A stretch of DNA of 64,000 bases from JAVBMP01 sp031552195. GTDB taxonomy: Bacteria > Desulfobacterota > Desulfovibrionia > Desulfovibrionales > Desulfovibrionaceae. The stretch covers positions 34,162 through 98,161 of the forward strand of contig JAVBMT010000009.1 in the NCBI GenBank assembly GCA_031552195.1, given 5' to 3'. The notes beneath the pieces were generated by a model. That model was not told the DNA's origin and ran no database searches. It saw only the letters and a program-made list of their open reading frames with translations. The stretch's first letter is position 1; each line of letters starts with the position of its first letter. The translations under genes and the position numbers were made by a program. Below are positions 24,732 to 32,718 of the stretch, one piece after another.

Positions 24732-25400
24732 CTAAAGCTTTGAAAGCAGCTCTTCTTTAACCGCGTTTATGTCGCCCCGGCCGTCAAGGGTAATATATTT
24801 GAAGCCATGCTGCCCGCTCAGCTCCTTGAACAGGTTGGCGGCGGCCAGCGTGCCTTCTATTGTGTCGTAATAAATATCGTGGCGCTTGTTGATGGCCCCC
24901 TCGTTCTGGTCGTCAGCGCGCGCGCTCAGGTCTCCGCCGCAAACCCGGCACTTGTTCCCGTCCGGCTTGATGGCGTCGATGTGGACGTTGTTCGGGTGGT
25001 TGTTGTCCTTGGCGCACAGGCGGCGGCCCATGATGCGGTCTCTGGCGTTTTCGCGCGTCAGGTGGATCTCGACCACGCAGTCCAGCGGCATGTCGGCTTC
25101 CTGCATGGCGAACCAGAGTTTCTGGGCCTGCACCATATTGCGCGGAAAGCCGTCCAGCAGCCAGCCGTGGCCGCCTTTTTCCTTGAGGGTTTGCAGTATC
25201 ATGGGAATGGTGATGTCGTCAGGCACCAGTTCTCCCCGGTCCATATATTCTTTGGCCTTGATCCCGAGTGCGGTGCCTTTGGTGGTGTGTTCGCGGAAAA
25301 TAGCGCCGGATTCAATGTGGGCCAGGTTGAACTTTTCCTTCAAAAGAGCGCCCTGAGTCCCTTTGCCGCTGCCGTTGGGCCCGAAAATAAGAATATTCAT
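24732..25400 (-). CDS. adk: Adenylate kinase
   Basis: 222 residues. It interconverts ATP + AMP and 2 ADP. P-loop FGPNGSGKGTQG, AMP-binding SGAIFREH and LLDGFPRN, and Arg-rich lid MGRRLCA. The lid has a pair CRVCGG plus an upstream Cys (RLC) and His residues, so it may bind zinc, but the usual four-Cys arrangement is not exact. The segment NNHPNNVHIDAIKPDGNK is a longer lid insertion than in E. coli Adk. The start is the ATG at 25400 (GGAG nine nt upstream); 28 extra codons upstream are open but do not fit the family. Confidence 0.9.
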   Translation of the reverse strand: MNILIFGPNGSGKGTQGALLKEKFNLAHIESGAIFREHTTKGTALGIKAKEYMDRGELVPDDITIPMILQTLKEKGGHGWLLDGFPRNMVQAQKLWFAMQEADMPLDCVVEIHLTRENARDRIMGRRLCAKDNNHPNNVHIDAIKPDGNKCRVCGGDLSARADDQNEGAINKRHDIYYDTIEGTLAAANLFKELSGQHGFKYITLDGRGDINAVKEELLSKL

Positions 25401-25480
25401 GGGGTGTTTCTCCACAGGTTTTGGAATGTTGAATCCGATAATACGCGATTTTTTATAAATAGCCTGAAGCGCGGGGCAGG

Positions 25481-26527
25481 TCAATGTCTGTCCGCCCCGC
25501 TTGGGCGGAAGGCCACACCGCCACGGCGCACGGCGGCTGATTTGCCTCCGGGGAATTGCACCGTGGCCCCCCCCCGCCCGCTTTGCCAGGCCCGGTCAAG
25601 GGCGAGCAGGTTTGAGGCCAGAACCTGCCCCGGTCCGAGGCGTTCCAGGGCCTTTTTGTACCAGCGCAGGCGCAGGGCAGCCGAAACCCCGGCCAGATCG
25701 GTTTTGTCGAGAAACAGCGCGTTTTCCGCCTCGCCTTCCGGAACAGGGGCGAAAGGCGGTTCAAAAGTGTCGAACCAGTCACGGTCAAGAGCGGCCATGC
25801 GCCAGAGATTGGCGCAATTTTCCAGAAATGAGGGGTTTTCCCGCAGAAAGCCGGGCAGAATGTCGTGACGCACCCGGTTGCGCAAAAAAGTCCTGTCGTC
25901 GTTGCTGGCGTCTTCCGACCAGCTTTGGCCCAGGGAACGCAGGAATTCTTCCACGTCCCGCCTGGGCGTCAGGAGCAGCGGGCGCAAAACGCGGCGCGGC
26001 CGGTCTGCGGCGCGCATGCCGCCCAAGGCCGGCCAGCCTCCGCCGCGCAAAAGGCGCATAAGAACGTCTTCCGCCAGGTCGTTCAGTTGGTGCCCGAGAA
26101 CTATCCAGCCGCCGGAGTTTTTTTCAAGCAGCCCGGAGAAAAATTCCATGCGGGCCATGCGCCCGGCTTCCTCCAGGCCGATATTGCGCGCCGAGGCCAA
26201 GGCCGCCACATCCCGCCGGGCCGGGCGAAATTCCAGCCCGAGGGCGGAGCAAAGGGCGGCGGCGTCTTCTTCTTCCGCCTCGGCTTCCGGCCTAAGCCCG
26301 TGGTTCAGGTGGGCCACGAGCAAATTGCAGCCGCGCAGGGCCGGGCGCTCACGCAAGGCGTTCAGGGCCAGGAGCACGGCCCTGGAATCAGCCCCGCCGG
26401 AAAAACCCAGAACAAGGGTTTGCCCGGCCAGGCCGATGTTCAGTTCGCCGCTCAGGAAGTTTTCGACCTTCAGGCAGAAGTGCGCGGCTTTAGGGGGCAT
26501 GCTGCCCAGTTTAAGGAGCGTGCTCAC
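25481..26527 (-). CDS. tilS: tRNA(Ile)-lysidine synthase
   Basis: 348 residues. PP-loop ATPase motif LGFSGGADSRAVLLAL (SGGADS, residues 43-48), then AHLNHGLRPEAEAEEEDA, GLEEAGRMARMEFF, VLGHQLNDLAEDVLMRLLRG (TilS-type His-x-x-x-Asp), and the tRNA-recognition segment DRTFLRNRVRHDILP. It converts the wobble cytidine of the CAU anticodon of tRNA-Ile to lysidine. The length fits the short TilS type. The ATG overlaps the cobU stop by 4 nt (ATGA). Confidence 0.93.
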   Translation of the reverse strand: MSTLLKLGSMPPKAAHFCLKVENFLSGELNIGLAGQTLVLGFSGGADSRAVLLALNALRERPALRGCNLLVAHLNHGLRPEAEAEEEDAAALCSALGLEFRPARRDVAALASARNIGLEEAGRMARMEFFSGLLEKNSGGWIVLGHQLNDLAEDVLMRLLRGGGWPALGGMRAADRPRRVLRPLLLTPRRDVEEFLRSLGQSWSEDASNDDRTFLRNRVRHDILPGFLRENPSFLENCANLWRMAALDRDWFDTFEPPFAPVPEGEAENALFLDKTDLAGVSAALRLRWYKKALERLGPGQVLASNLLALDRAWQSGRGGATVQFPGGKSAAVRRGGVAFRPSGADRH

Positions 26528-27066
26528 AGGCTGCCTTTAAGCATGAGGGGGAGGCCGCTGACCATGAACGCGGCGCTGTCGCAGAAACGCGCCGCCTCCT
26601 GGTTGACCAGGCCCAGAAGGTCGCGGAAGCGGCGGGCTTCCGGATGCATGGGAACCATGCCCAGCCCGGCTTCATTGCTGACCAGGGCCAGGGGCCGCGC
26701 CAGGTCGGAAGCGCGGGCCAGCCCGGAACGCAACGCCCGCAAAATGACCGCATCATCGGGATGGTTTTCCATGCAGGCGGAAGTCCAGAGGCTGAGGCAG
26801 TCAAGCAGGATTACCTCGCCCAGCGCGGCGGCCTCTTCAAAGGCGGCCGTAAGGTTAATGGCCTCGGAACAGGGCAGTTCAAGAGTGTTCCAGCCTTCGC
26901 CCCTGGCCGCCTGATGCAGGGCTATGCGGCTGGCGGTTTCCGGGTCGCGCGCTTCAGCCGTGGCTATAAACACCCGCCTGCCGGCCTGGGCTTCCGCCCA
27001 CTTTTGCGCGGCGGAGCTTTTGCCGCTACGGCCGCCGCCTGTAAAAAAGACGCTTTTCGCTTTCAT
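26524..27066 (-). CDS. cobU: Adenosylcobinamide kinase / guanylyltransferase (CobU/CobP)
   Basis: 180 residues. P-loop FFTGGGRSGKSSAAQ, ARDPETASRIALHQAARG with the His that takes GMP, LLDCLSLW, and LVSNEAGLGMVPMHPEARRFRDLLG. It phosphorylates adenosylcobinamide and loads GMP on it in cobamide nucleotide-loop assembly. No other cobalamin gene is nearby; it is coupled to tilS by a 4-nt overlap, an arrangement without an obvious functional link. Confidence 0.93.
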   Translation of the reverse strand: MKAKSVFFTGGGRSGKSSAAQKWAEAQAGRRVFIATAEARDPETASRIALHQAARGEGWNTLELPCSEAINLTAAFEEAAALGEVILLDCLSLWTSACMENHPDDAVILRALRSGLARASDLARPLALVSNEAGLGMVPMHPEARRFRDLLGLVNQEAARFCDSAAFMVSGLPLMLKGSL

Positions 27067-27259
27067 TTTTTCCCCGTTAGGATATAGATAAACTTATAGA
27101 CATCCTGAAAGGTCAGGCTACGTAAAAAAATATTTTTTTACAACCACGGGGGGGCAAGAAAAATGTTCAGGCGCGCTTTCCGGCTTTGCCGCGCACGCGC
27201 CGGAATTAACAGCTATTTTCGCAAATTGTCCTTAAACCATTCCAAATGCGGGAGGAGAT

Positions 27260-27574
27260 ATGATAAAACCAGCCATTGCGGCCTTTTTGCTCACAGTTTG
27301 CTGTTGCGCCGGGTTTGCCGCCGCTGCGGATAAACCGGACGGAAAGGCTTTGTTTCAGCGCCCTTGCGCCGGGTGCCACGGCGCGGACGGCGCTTCGCGA
27401 CCGGGCGGCCCACCGGTTCTCAAAGGTCAGGCCGCTGAAGCCGTGCTGACGAAACTTCGCGGATATCAGGCTAAAACATACGGCGGTCCTAAAAAAGCCG
27501 TTATGGAAAACGTTGTGAAAAAATATTCGGCGGAGGAACTTCAAGCCCTGAGCGAGCACGTCGGTTCTCTGTAA
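27260..27574 (+). CDS. Periplasmic class I cytochrome c (c553-like)
   Basis: 104 residues. Signal peptide up to about Ala23, haem-binding CAGCH (Cys36, Cys39, His40) and a likely axial Met82 in KAVMENVVKKYS. The pattern PDGKALFQRPCAGCHGADG and end YSAEELQALSEHVGSL fit small c553/c551 electron carriers. In Desulfovibrio such a cytochrome accepts electrons from formate dehydrogenase; no such partner is adjacent here. Single gene with its own terminator. Confidence 0.93.
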   Translation: MIKPAIAAFLLTVCCCAGFAAAADKPDGKALFQRPCAGCHGADGASRPGGPPVLKGQAAEAVLTKLRGYQAKTYGGPKKAVMENVVKKYSAEELQALSEHVGSL

Positions 27575-27602
27575 ACGAACGGTTTTCGCCCGCTTTTTGC
27601 TG

Positions 27603-27628
27603 AAACGCCGCCCTTGGACGGCGTTTTT
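27603..27628 (+). terminator. Terminator of the cytochrome c gene
   Basis: 8-bp stem (27603-27610 with 27619-27626) running into TTTTT, 29 nt after the stop codon. Confidence 0.85.
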
Positions 27629-27724
27629 CGCGTTTTGCCCCGGTTTTGGCACGATTCATGCTTTCATCAAGCCGTAAAGGCAAAATATTCCCGGAGCGCC
27701 GCTCCCCAACACCTGCGAGGCAAC

Positions 27725-28405
27725 ATGAGCATATCGTCAATAAATCCTTACGGAAGCCAGTATCTCTCCGGCAATAGCGCGTCCGGCGCCGAGAAACCGT
27801 CTTCAGGCGCCCAGGAAACGGTTTCCGCCTCCAGCTCCAGGGCGGCTGCCTCCGTACGCAACAAGGCCGCGCAGGCTTACGGCGCCGGAATGACCTCAAC
27901 GGTGGGGCAGGCGGCTGTGAAAAGGGCCATCAGCGAAATTCAGCAGCTTGGCGGAAGCGACCGCGTGACCTTCGACATGATACGCGAACACCGGGAAAAG
28001 CTTGAGAAAGAGCTGTCCGTTCTTATCAGCGGCGGTTTGATGCTGGAAGGGGTCGACCCGGAAACGGAATTCACCCTGGTAGCCACTCCGGAAGGGGCCA
28101 TAGAAGTTAATTGCGCCGACCAGGCGCAAAAGGAAAAGATTGAGAAATTTCTTGAGGAAAACCCCAAGGTGGGCGAGCAGTTCTTATATGTGCAGGCCCT
28201 GGGCAACCTGGAACGGGCTCAGGCTTCCAGCGGCTCGATACGCAACTGGAGCGCCATGCGCGACACCAAAATGCAGCTGGAAAGCCAGGCCATTGAAATG
28301 TTTTTCGCCGCCGCCCAGGAATCGGGTATGGGCTTCGCTTCGCTTGTGGGCGAATTCAGCGGGGAAGGCGGCTCTTTCATGCTCGGGGCGGACATAATGG
28401 TCTGA
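27725..28405 (+). CDS. Conserved-looking hypothetical protein
   Basis: 226 residues. N-terminus MSISSINPYGSQYLSGNSAS is Ser/Asn-rich without a signal peptide; a Ser/Ala-rich linker follows; then a charged helix (DRVTFDMIREHREKLEKELS), a small beta part (TEFTLVATPEGAIEVNC) and helices to residue 210, ending in GGSFMLGADIMV. The Ser-rich start resembles those of some flagellar-associated or secreted proteins but this is weak. Function unrecognised. The start ATG at 27725 follows GAGG; codons before it are open but uncharacteristic. Confidence 0.65.
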   Translation: MSISSINPYGSQYLSGNSASGAEKPSSGAQETVSASSSRAAASVRNKAAQAYGAGMTSTVGQAAVKRAISEIQQLGGSDRVTFDMIREHREKLEKELSVLISGGLMLEGVDPETEFTLVATPEGAIEVNCADQAQKEKIEKFLEENPKVGEQFLYVQALGNLERAQASSGSIRNWSAMRDTKMQLESQAIEMFFAAAQESGMGFASLVGEFSGEGGSFMLGADIMV

Positions 28406-28441
28406 TTTTTTTTTCTGAGTGCCCGCCGGCATCCGGCTCCG

Positions 28442-28478
28442 CCGCCAAAGCGCTTTCCCGGCGAAAACGCTTTGGCGG
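28442..28478 (+). terminator. Hairpin after the hypothetical gene
   Basis: Perfect 11-bp stem (28442-28452 with 28468-28478), 37 nt past the stop; no T-run follows, so the termination role is only likely. A T-run (28407-28414) just after the stop is separate. Confidence 0.6.
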
Positions 28479-28557
28479 TTGCTATTGCCGGGCATTCCTA
28501 ATATAATGCGCGGAAGCGTTCACTTGAGCGCGCAATGCCCGCCAGAAGGAGTCTTTC

Positions 28558-29064
28558 ATGCCAAGAATTTCGCGTTTGCTGCTGATATCCGCCCTGTCCA
28601 GCCTTTTCGCCCTTTCCGCTTTTTCCGCCCTGGCCGCCGAGCAGCCCGGCGCGGCCCAGAATACTCCGCCGCCGGCCCAGAACGCTCCCGCCGCCAAGGC
28701 TGATGAAAAGCGCGGTACGGTAATCGGGGTTGAACACGAGGGCAAAGACACGCTTGGCGCCAGGCTGGCCTTTCAGCTCAAGGAGGCCTTCAACACCTCT
28801 TCGCGTTACAGCCTGACGGACGACAACGCCCAGCCCCGGTTCAAGCTTGTTCTCGTCACCCAGACCGAATTCGAAAGCCGCCCCGGGCTTGGGTCAATTT
28901 ATGCCGTTATCTGGACCTATTCCAACGGCGGCGATGTCTTGGGATATTACCTGCTTACGGAAACCGGGATCATTACGCCTGACGACATCCCCGGCCTGGT
29001 GACGAAACTGGCCGAGCGCACTGACGGCATTGTGGCCCGCTATGGCTTCCTGAAGAAAGATTAG
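28558..29064 (+). CDS. Exported small protein, function unknown
   Basis: 168 residues. Signal peptide MPRISRLLLISALSSLFALS through AFSALA, cleaved near Ala27. A Pro/Ala/Gln-rich spacer follows, then an alpha/beta domain (VIGVEHEGKDTLGARLAFQL, SSRYSLTDDN, RFKLVLVTQTEF, SIYAVIWTYSNG, LGYYLLTETGIITPDDI). The beta pattern recalls small ligand-binding or DUF-type periplasmic domains; I do not recognise it. RBS AAGGAG at the usual distance. Confidence 0.75.
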   Translation: MPRISRLLLISALSSLFALSAFSALAAEQPGAAQNTPPPAQNAPAAKADEKRGTVIGVEHEGKDTLGARLAFQLKEAFNTSSRYSLTDDNAQPRFKLVLVTQTEFESRPGLGSIYAVIWTYSNGGDVLGYYLLTETGIITPDDIPGLVTKLAERTDGIVARYGFLKKD

Positions 29065-29119
29065 GAATTTTTTCCAAGTCAATCTATTGCTTGCACGCCC
29101 TGGCAACCGCCCGCAAACG

Positions 29120-29163
29120 AAAAGGCGCGGCTGGTTTCTGATGCGGGTTTGGCCGTGCCTTTT
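29120..29163 (+). terminator. Terminator of the exported small protein gene
   Basis: 12-bp stem with one G-T pair (29120-29131 with 29152-29163), ending in TTTT. Confidence 0.65.
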
Positions 29164-29232
29164 GGGGGCAATGCCGCCAAAAGGCCTCGGGAAAGGCAGG
29201 AATTCTAAGTAAGCAAGTTGCGCCGGTTGCCG

Positions 29233-30084
29233 TCAAGGAACCAGCCCGAGCAGCCGCGCGGCGTTGGTGAGCAGCTCTTCGGTTTCGGATGCGCTCGGCT
29301 TCAGCCGGCGCTGCAAGAGCCTGAACTCGCGCTGCGGGTCGAAAAGCGGGTAGTCGCTGCCGAAGAGCAGGCGCTCTCTGGGGTGGGGGCGCAAAATTTC
29401 GCGCAGAACATTATCGTCAATAGCGAAAAGGGAGCTGGAGGTGTCAAGGTAGACGTTGCGCCCGGCCAGTTTCTCCAGCGCCAGGTTCCAGTGGCGGTAT
29501 CCGCCCAAATGGGCGGCCACAAAACGGGCTTTCGGGAAATTATCCAGTAATGCGGCCATCTTGGCCGGGCAGGAAGGGTTTTTTTCCGGGGGCAGAACGT
29601 CGCCGATGTGGCACATGATGATAAAATCGTTCTGGGCGGCCTCAATCAGGGGCATAAGGCGCGGGTCGTCAAGGAAAAACCCCTGAAAATCAGGGTGGAG
29701 CTTCAGGCCTTTGATGCCCGCCGTCCGCAATCTTTCCAGCTCTTTTTCCCAGTCATATTCCTCCGGTTGCCCGGCTGCGGGGAACATGAAGTCCGGATGC
29801 ATTGACCCGAAAGGTATGGCTTCTGGGCATTCTTTCAGCAACTCCAGGGCGAAGTTGTTGGCCGGCAGCACCTGCGCCGCGCTGGTCGCAGCGCAAAGCG
29901 CCACCACCTTGTCCAGCTTTACCTCTATGGGCAGATCGTCCGGGTGCGGCCCTCTAATCCTGGCCAGAAGGTCGTCCGCCTTGCCGAGCCCGGCCGGTTC
30001 AACCCCATAGTGGACGCGCAGCTGGTTCACCGCCTTGTCGGCGATTTTCGGGTGAAAAACATGGGTGTGCGCGTCTATGAACAT
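29233..30084 (-). CDS. Amidohydrolase-family metal-dependent hydrolase (Amidohydro_2)
   Basis: 283 residues, TIM-barrel. Metal ligands seen: DAHTHVFHP (HxH at the end of strand 1), IKGLKLHPDFQGF, IIMCHIGD, VAAHLGGY and FGSDYPLFD (the Asp that activates water). The type is that of ACMSD/decarboxylase and lactonase relatives. Substrate unknown. The gene is single, tail-to-tail with the exported protein gene and head to the TPR operon terminator. Confidence 0.85.
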   Translation of the reverse strand: MFIDAHTHVFHPKIADKAVNQLRVHYGVEPAGLGKADDLLARIRGPHPDDLPIEVKLDKVVALCAATSAAQVLPANNFALELLKECPEAIPFGSMHPDFMFPAAGQPEEYDWEKELERLRTAGIKGLKLHPDFQGFFLDDPRLMPLIEAAQNDFIIMCHIGDVLPPEKNPSCPAKMAALLDNFPKARFVAAHLGGYRHWNLALEKLAGRNVYLDTSSSLFAIDDNVLREILRPHPRERLLFGSDYPLFDPQREFRLLQRRLKPSASETEELLTNAARLLGLVP

Positions 30085-30100
30085 CAGGCCGTCCTAAGGG

Positions 30101-30133
30101 AAATATAAAGCCGCCCGCGTGTGGACGGGCGGC
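30101..30133 (-). terminator. Terminator of the CxxC/hypothetical/TPR operon
   Basis: 8-bp G/C stem (30110-30117 with 30126-30133); on the minus strand it is followed by TTTATATTT (30109 down to 30101). Confidence 0.75.
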
Positions 30134-30156
30134 GCGTCTTGAACGGAACGTTTTTT

Positions 30157-30780
30157 TCAGCGGAAGGCTTCCAGCTCGCGCAGGAAATCTTCAGGCGCTT
30201 CAAAACCGTATTTCGCGGCCAGGTCGGAATATTCAACGGCCTTTTTGCCGTCGCCCTTTTCCAGCCAGGCCAGGGCCAGGTTGTTATAGGCCGGGGCGAA
30301 CTGGGGCTGAAGCTTGACGGCCTTTTCGCTTATGGCGATGCTGTCGTCCAGCTGGCCGAGCATGTAATAGGCCGCTCCAAGCGAAGCTATGGCCTGAATG
30401 AAATTCGGATCCCACTTCAGGGCTTTTTTGAAAGCGCCCGCCGCTTCCTCGGCTTCACCTTTTTGCAGGTGCACGAAGCCGATGTTGGCCCAGGCGATGG
30501 GAAAGCGCGGGCGGCAGTTGGCGGCTTCGCGGTTGTAATTCAGGCAGCCGTCAAGGTCGCCCCGCTGCAGGCAGATGCCGCCAAGCTGGACGTAAGCTTC
30601 CGCCAGATGCGAAGAGTGTTCCAGGGCCTCACGAAAAGATTCCTCGGCGGCGGCGAAGTCGCGTTTGGTCAGCAGGGCCAGCCCCAGGTTGTAGTGGTGG
30701 TTGGCGCAGTTCGGAGCCTTGGCTATTTCCGCGCGCAATTCCGCGACATATTCATTAATGTCTTGATACTCTTTCATCAT
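30157..30780 (-). CDS. TPR-repeat protein
   Basis: 207 residues, no signal peptide. About five TPRs: ANHHYNLGLALLTKRDFAAA, LAEAYVQLGGICLQRGDLDG, PIAWANIGFVHLQKGEAEEA, IQAIASLGAAYYMLGQLDDS, APAYNNLALAWLEKGDGKKA. It should be a cytoplasmic scaffold. The start overlaps the stop of the upstream gene (ATGATGA at 30777-30780), so it is translationally coupled; third gene of the operon. The first ATG (30780) and second (30777) are both possible. Confidence 0.85.
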   Translation of the reverse strand: MMKEYQDINEYVAELRAEIAKAPNCANHHYNLGLALLTKRDFAAAEESFREALEHSSHLAEAYVQLGGICLQRGDLDGCLNYNREAANCRPRFPIAWANIGFVHLQKGEAEEAAGAFKKALKWDPNFIQAIASLGAAYYMLGQLDDSIAISEKAVKLQPQFAPAYNNLALAWLEKGDGKKAVEYSDLAAKYGFEAPEDFLRELEAFR

Positions 30781-31157
30781 TTTTTCTCGCTTCTTTCCCG
30801 TTCCAGAAGTTTGTCATACCAGAGGCAGAATTCAAAAACGCCTTTGAATTTTTCGTCCTTATTCACAATGCCCAATGCGCATTCCAGCACGCCCTTGGAA
30901 TAATCGTTGCCGAAGTTTCCGTCTTTGTTTTCCTGCAGGAAGGCCCGCACCAGTTCCTGCGTGGTGCGCTGGGTAACGTCGGTTCGTATGTCCAGCGGGT
31001 CTTTGGGCAGTTGAAAAGGATCCCACATCGCAAAGCCGATGCGGTCTACGAAACGCCTGCGGCGGGGAGACATGCGCTCGTATATGGCCTTTTTCTGCTC
31101 TTCCTCCTCACGGCTGAAGGCGCGTGGGGTGGTGTTTTCATAAATGTCGCGTGGCAT
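30777..31157 (-). CDS. Hypothetical protein coupled to TPR and CxxC-cluster proteins
   Basis: 126 residues, soluble and charged. N-terminal MPRDIYENTTPRAFSREEEE is followed by RMSPRRRRFVDRIGFAMWDP, FQLPKDPLDIRTDVTQRTTQ and C-terminal helices with Trp/Cys (VFEFCLWYDKLLERERSEKK). No domain recognised. The start is the ATG at 31157 after AGGA; a TTG two codons earlier is also in frame. It overlaps the upstream stop region and the downstream start, so the three proteins are likely to work together. Confidence 0.7.
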   Translation of the reverse strand: MPRDIYENTTPRAFSREEEEQKKAIYERMSPRRRRFVDRIGFAMWDPFQLPKDPLDIRTDVTQRTTQELVRAFLQENKDGNFGNDYSKGVLECALGIVNKDEKFKGVFEFCLWYDKLLERERSEKK

Positions 31158-31159
31158 TC

Positions 31160-31834
31160 TCAATCCTGCTTTTTTTCAGAGCTGTCTTTTATGCCGAGGT
31201 ATTCTTCATCATAGTTCGTGAGCAGGGCCATGGAAAGCGGCACGTACACGCCGGCCAGGTCTTTATAGGAGCTTTTCAGGGCCGAGGCCAGCTCTTTACT
31301 CAGGCCTTCAAGCCGGGCGGCCAGTTTTTCCATGTCAACCGTCGGGTAGGGCTTGCCGGGCATGAAGCCGCTTTTGGGGCAGCAATGGGCTTTTTGCCCT
31401 ATGCGCGTCGGAATGCCGTAAATGCGGCAGGTGGCCGGGCGCATGTCATACATAAGGCACTGTTCGTCAGCGCCCAGCAGGGGGCAGCGCACCCTCAGGC
31501 GCGCCGCTTCTTCTATGATCAGGGCGTTGTCTTTTCCGTTCTTGGACTCTTTGAAAATATCGCGCTTTATTTTATGCACGGCCCGGTCGGCCGCGTCAGC
31601 GTTTTCAATTATCATGGAACGCTCCGGGCCGTAGTCGAAACGTTCGCGGAAACATTTGGCGATGTGCATGGCCTCGATCAGCGGGAGGTCGAAAAGGGCG
31701 TGGCAACAGTCGCTGCATCCGGGCCCGCACTTCACGCAGCCGGGGTTGGCGGCGTCCACTTTGGCGAAAACGGCGTCAAGCTCGCTCAGAATGGCTTCGT
31801 AACGCGTAAAAAAAGGCGTAAGGTCAGGCAGCAT
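31160..31834 (-). CDS. YkgJ-type CxxC-cluster protein
   Basis: 224 residues. Cys-rich core CVKCGPGCSDCCHALFDLPL early, RCPLLGADEQCLMYDMRPATCRIYG in the middle and AHCCPKSG later, the layout of the Fe-S/Zn-binding YkgJ (CxxCxxxxCC) family, which binds a metal or cluster of unknown purpose. First gene of a three-gene operon with a hypothetical and a TPR protein. Confidence 0.85.
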   Translation of the reverse strand: MLPDLTPFFTRYEAILSELDAVFAKVDAANPGCVKCGPGCSDCCHALFDLPLIEAMHIAKCFRERFDYGPERSMIIENADAADRAVHKIKRDIFKESKNGKDNALIIEEAARLRVRCPLLGADEQCLMYDMRPATCRIYGIPTRIGQKAHCCPKSGFMPGKPYPTVDMEKLAARLEGLSKELASALKSSYKDLAGVYVPLSMALLTNYDEEYLGIKDSSEKKQD

Positions 31835-32123
31835 GGAAACTCCGGTAAAAACTAAAGCGGATTTGTATCGCGGGAACCTTTCCGTAAAGCTGAAAAATGG
31901 CCTGCAAGCCCCGCGTTCAAACCCGGGCTGGGCCTATGGCGCGCCGCAGGGACCGCGCCTTTGCGCGCGTTCGCCGCGAAACCGCAGGAACAAGCCGGTT
32001 TCAGCGTAGGCCTGTTCCGGTATATGCGGAAAAGAATTCAGGGGCAAGGCCCGCCGCGCACGGCGAAATATTCCGCCAAGAACGGCTTGAAATTCCAGCT
32101 GAAGTTTCAGCCCGCCGCTTTAA

Positions 32124-32154
32124 GGGCCGCACCCCGCAGAGTGGAGCGCGGCCC
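32124..32154 (-). terminator. Hairpin downstream of the ferredoxin gene
   Basis: 7-bp G/C stem (32124-32130 with 32148-32154), 17 nt past the ferredoxin stop on the minus strand. The tail is only TTAAAG. Confidence 0.45.
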
Positions 32155-32170
32155 GTGAAAAGCGCTGTAA

Positions 32171-32359
32171 TCAGGCTTCTTCAACAGTTATGGCGCCGGT
32201 GGGGCAGACTTCAACGCAGGACTCGCAGCCCAGACATTCTTCTTCGTTCACCGCGACGCTTTTTCCGTCTTGCAGTTCATAGACACTGACGGGGCAAATG
32301 TCCACACATTCCCCGTCGCCGTTACATTTGTCGAGATCGATCGTGATGTTGTAGCCCAT
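32171..32359 (-). CDS. Two-cluster ferredoxin with Asp ligand
   Basis: 62 residues. Cluster-binding Cys12, Asp15, Cys18, Cys22 (KCNGDGECVDICP) and Cys42, Cys45, Cys48, Cys52 (CLGCESCVEVCP). Asp15 replaces the second Cys of the first motif, exactly as in Desulfovibrio africanus ferredoxin III and Pyrococcus ferredoxin, where that cluster converts between 3Fe-4S and 4Fe-4S; the other cluster is a normal 4Fe-4S. The start is the ATG at 32359, five nt after GGAGG; a longer 66-codon frame is less likely. Preceded by a strong promoter. Confidence 0.93.
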   Translation of the reverse strand: MGYNITIDLDKCNGDGECVDICPVSVYELQDGKSVAVNEEECLGCESCVEVCPTGAITVEEA

Positions 32360-32718
32360 GTTTTCCTCCAAGAATAATTAGGGTTGTATGGCCGTTCACG
32401 ACTTCCGGGCAAAGCGTTGCCCGCTTCGCCCGCCCAAGCCATACTTGCTGATAGCCGTACAAGATTAGAGTGTCAAGCTTGGGGCGCGAATCAGTTTTTC
32501 GGCATGCGCGTATTTTAGAAATTATAATCGGCGGCCTTTAATCGGGAAAGTTTTTCAGGAAAAATAAAAACAAATGCCGGTTATGCACTTTTTTACCTGA
32601 AGAACGGCATAAGCGGGTTGATTTTTCTTATAATCATGGTTTATGAAGGAGCATAACGCAGTGCATATAACGGGCTTCGTCTTTTTTTAATTATTTTTTC
32701 TTTTTTTAGGAGTAGTCT
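32360..32718. other. Intergenic region between ferredoxin and chemoreceptor genes
   Basis: 359 nt separating divergent genes. The first 120 nt hold the ferredoxin leader and promoter. Closer to the chemoreceptor the sequence is AT-rich, with TTATAAT at 32628-32634 and TTTTTTCTTTTTTTAGGAGT before its start. No ORF. Confidence 0.5.
32448..32476 (-). promoter_or_regulatory. Sigma70-type promoter of the ferredoxin gene
   Basis: On the minus strand TTGACA (32476-32471), a 17-nt spacer, then TATCAG (32453-32448). The -35 is perfect and spacing ideal; transcription would start about 80 nt before the ferredoxin ATG. Confidence 0.7.
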
